Source of the DNA: Candidatus Atribacteria bacterium
Lineage (GTDB): Bacteria > Atribacterota > Atribacteria > Atribacterales > Atribacteraceae
Direction: 5' to 3'
NCBI GenBank assembly: GCA_003561145.1
Contig: PWXL01000073.1
Location: forward strand, 1 to 6,552
DNA: 6,552 bases
The position numbers and the translations under genes are program-made. Position 1 is the stretch's first letter; each line of letters begins with the position of its first letter. The notes under the pieces were generated by a model. It made no database searches and was not told where the DNA came from. It saw only the letters and a program-made list of their open reading frames with translations. Shown here in pieces: positions 6,407-6,552 of this stretch.

Positions 6407-6420
6407 AAAACCGGCTCCCT
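6391..6420 (-). promoter_or_regulatory. Predicted antiterminator hairpin
   Basis: On the - strand CGGUUU (6413-6408) can pair with AAACCG (6403-6398) around UAAA, capturing the 5' arm of the terminator. Past one C-C mismatch, the stem can extend with AGGGAG (6420-6415), which includes the 3' strand of aptamer helix P1, pairing with UUUCUU (6391-6396) by A-U, G-C and three G-U pairs. It is thus mutually exclusive with both P1 and the terminator, as a ligand-switched antiterminator should be. Pairing was worked out by eye. Confidence 0.55.
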
Positions 6421-6502
6421 ACGCTGGAATTACCCAGATCAGGTTCGATGGGTCAAGAGCCTGCGCTCTCCTCTCAGCCCCGCTCGTGGAGCTCCCCAGG
6501 GA
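6416..6502 (-). ncRNA. TPP riboswitch (THI element) aptamer
   Basis: The - strand carries the THI-box consensus. P1 is UCCCU (6502-6498) with AGGGA (6420-6416). CUGAGA (6477-6472) forms the pyrimidine-sensing core. A variable hairpin AGAGC/GCUCU (6469-6465 with 6460-6456) follows, then GACCC. GAACCUGAUC (6446-6437) is intact, then CUGG/CCAG (6437-6434 with 6427-6424) closes the pyrophosphate-sensing arm, and GCGUAGGGA ends it. It senses thiamine pyrophosphate, the product of the downstream operon, and should give feedback repression by transcription attenuation. Confidence 0.97.
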
Positions 6503-6521
6503 ATAGCTGAATTTTGCTTGA

Positions 6522-6550
6522 ATTGTATCATATTTCTTCAATATGGTCAA
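6522..6550 (-). promoter_or_regulatory. Sigma-A promoter of the thiamine operon
   Basis: On the - strand TTGACC (6550-6545) and TACAAT (6527-6522) are separated by exactly 17 bp. Each matches the sigma-A consensus at five of six positions. Transcription should begin near 6515, about 13 bases before the riboswitch P1 helix, giving a leader of roughly 145 bases to the end of the terminator and about 237 bases to thiW. Confidence 0.85.
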
Positions 6551-6552
6551 AA

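Noticed and set aside
6485..6496. GGAGCTCC palindrome as a protein operator
   Set aside because: It lies inside the TPP aptamer and is better explained as part of riboswitch helix P2 and its surroundings.
1..6552. Novel defence, mobile or CRISPR-type system
   Set aside because: All substantial frames belong to housekeeping families; no repeat array, transposase, integrase or toxin-antitoxin pair is visible.

Overview
The window reads as a chromosomal segment from a Gram-positive, probably Clostridia-like Firmicute. This is inferred from strong AGGAGG-type ribosome binding sites, a consensus sigma-A promoter, a VanW-family envelope protein, a lipobox lipoprotein, and a TPP riboswitch that works through a rho-independent terminator. 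Base composition looks close to 50% GC. No phage, insertion sequence, CRISPR, tRNA or rRNA signal was seen.

Layout from left to right: (1) a VanW-domain membrane-anchored protein on the + strand (25-1254). (2) A short convergent gap with small hairpins (1255-1342). (3) A 198-residue lipoprotein of uncertain family on the - strand (1343-1939). (4) A 75-bp divergent promoter region (1940-2014). (5) An OsmC/Ohr-family protein on the + strand (2015-2404). (6) A five-gene thiamine operon on the - strand, transcribed right to left as thiW-thiM-thiE-thiL-thiD (6278 down to 2407). (7) Its leader (6279-6550), holding a sigma-A promoter, a TPP riboswitch, a predicted antiterminator and an intrinsic terminator.

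The thiamine operon carries every step needed to turn the two free precursors into the cofactor. ThiW is the predicted thiazole uptake subunit. ThiM phosphorylates hydroxyethylthiazole. ThiD phosphorylates hydroxymethylpyrimidine (HMP) twice. ThiE joins the halves into thiamine monophosphate. ThiL phosphorylates this to thiamine pyrophosphate (TPP). The de novo genes for HMP (thiC) and thiazole (thiG, thiS, thiH/thiO) are not in this window. The genes are packed with 4-nt start/stop overlaps (ATGA, ATGA, GTGA), which suggests translational coupling. The end product TPP should shut the operon off through the leader.

The operon is a recognisable system rather than a new one. The points most worth a second look are the detailed riboswitch/antiterminator/terminator architecture, a ThiL with Asn in place of the usual GGD aspartate, the unassigned lipoprotein, and an OsmC-family protein with a non-canonical second cysteine motif.
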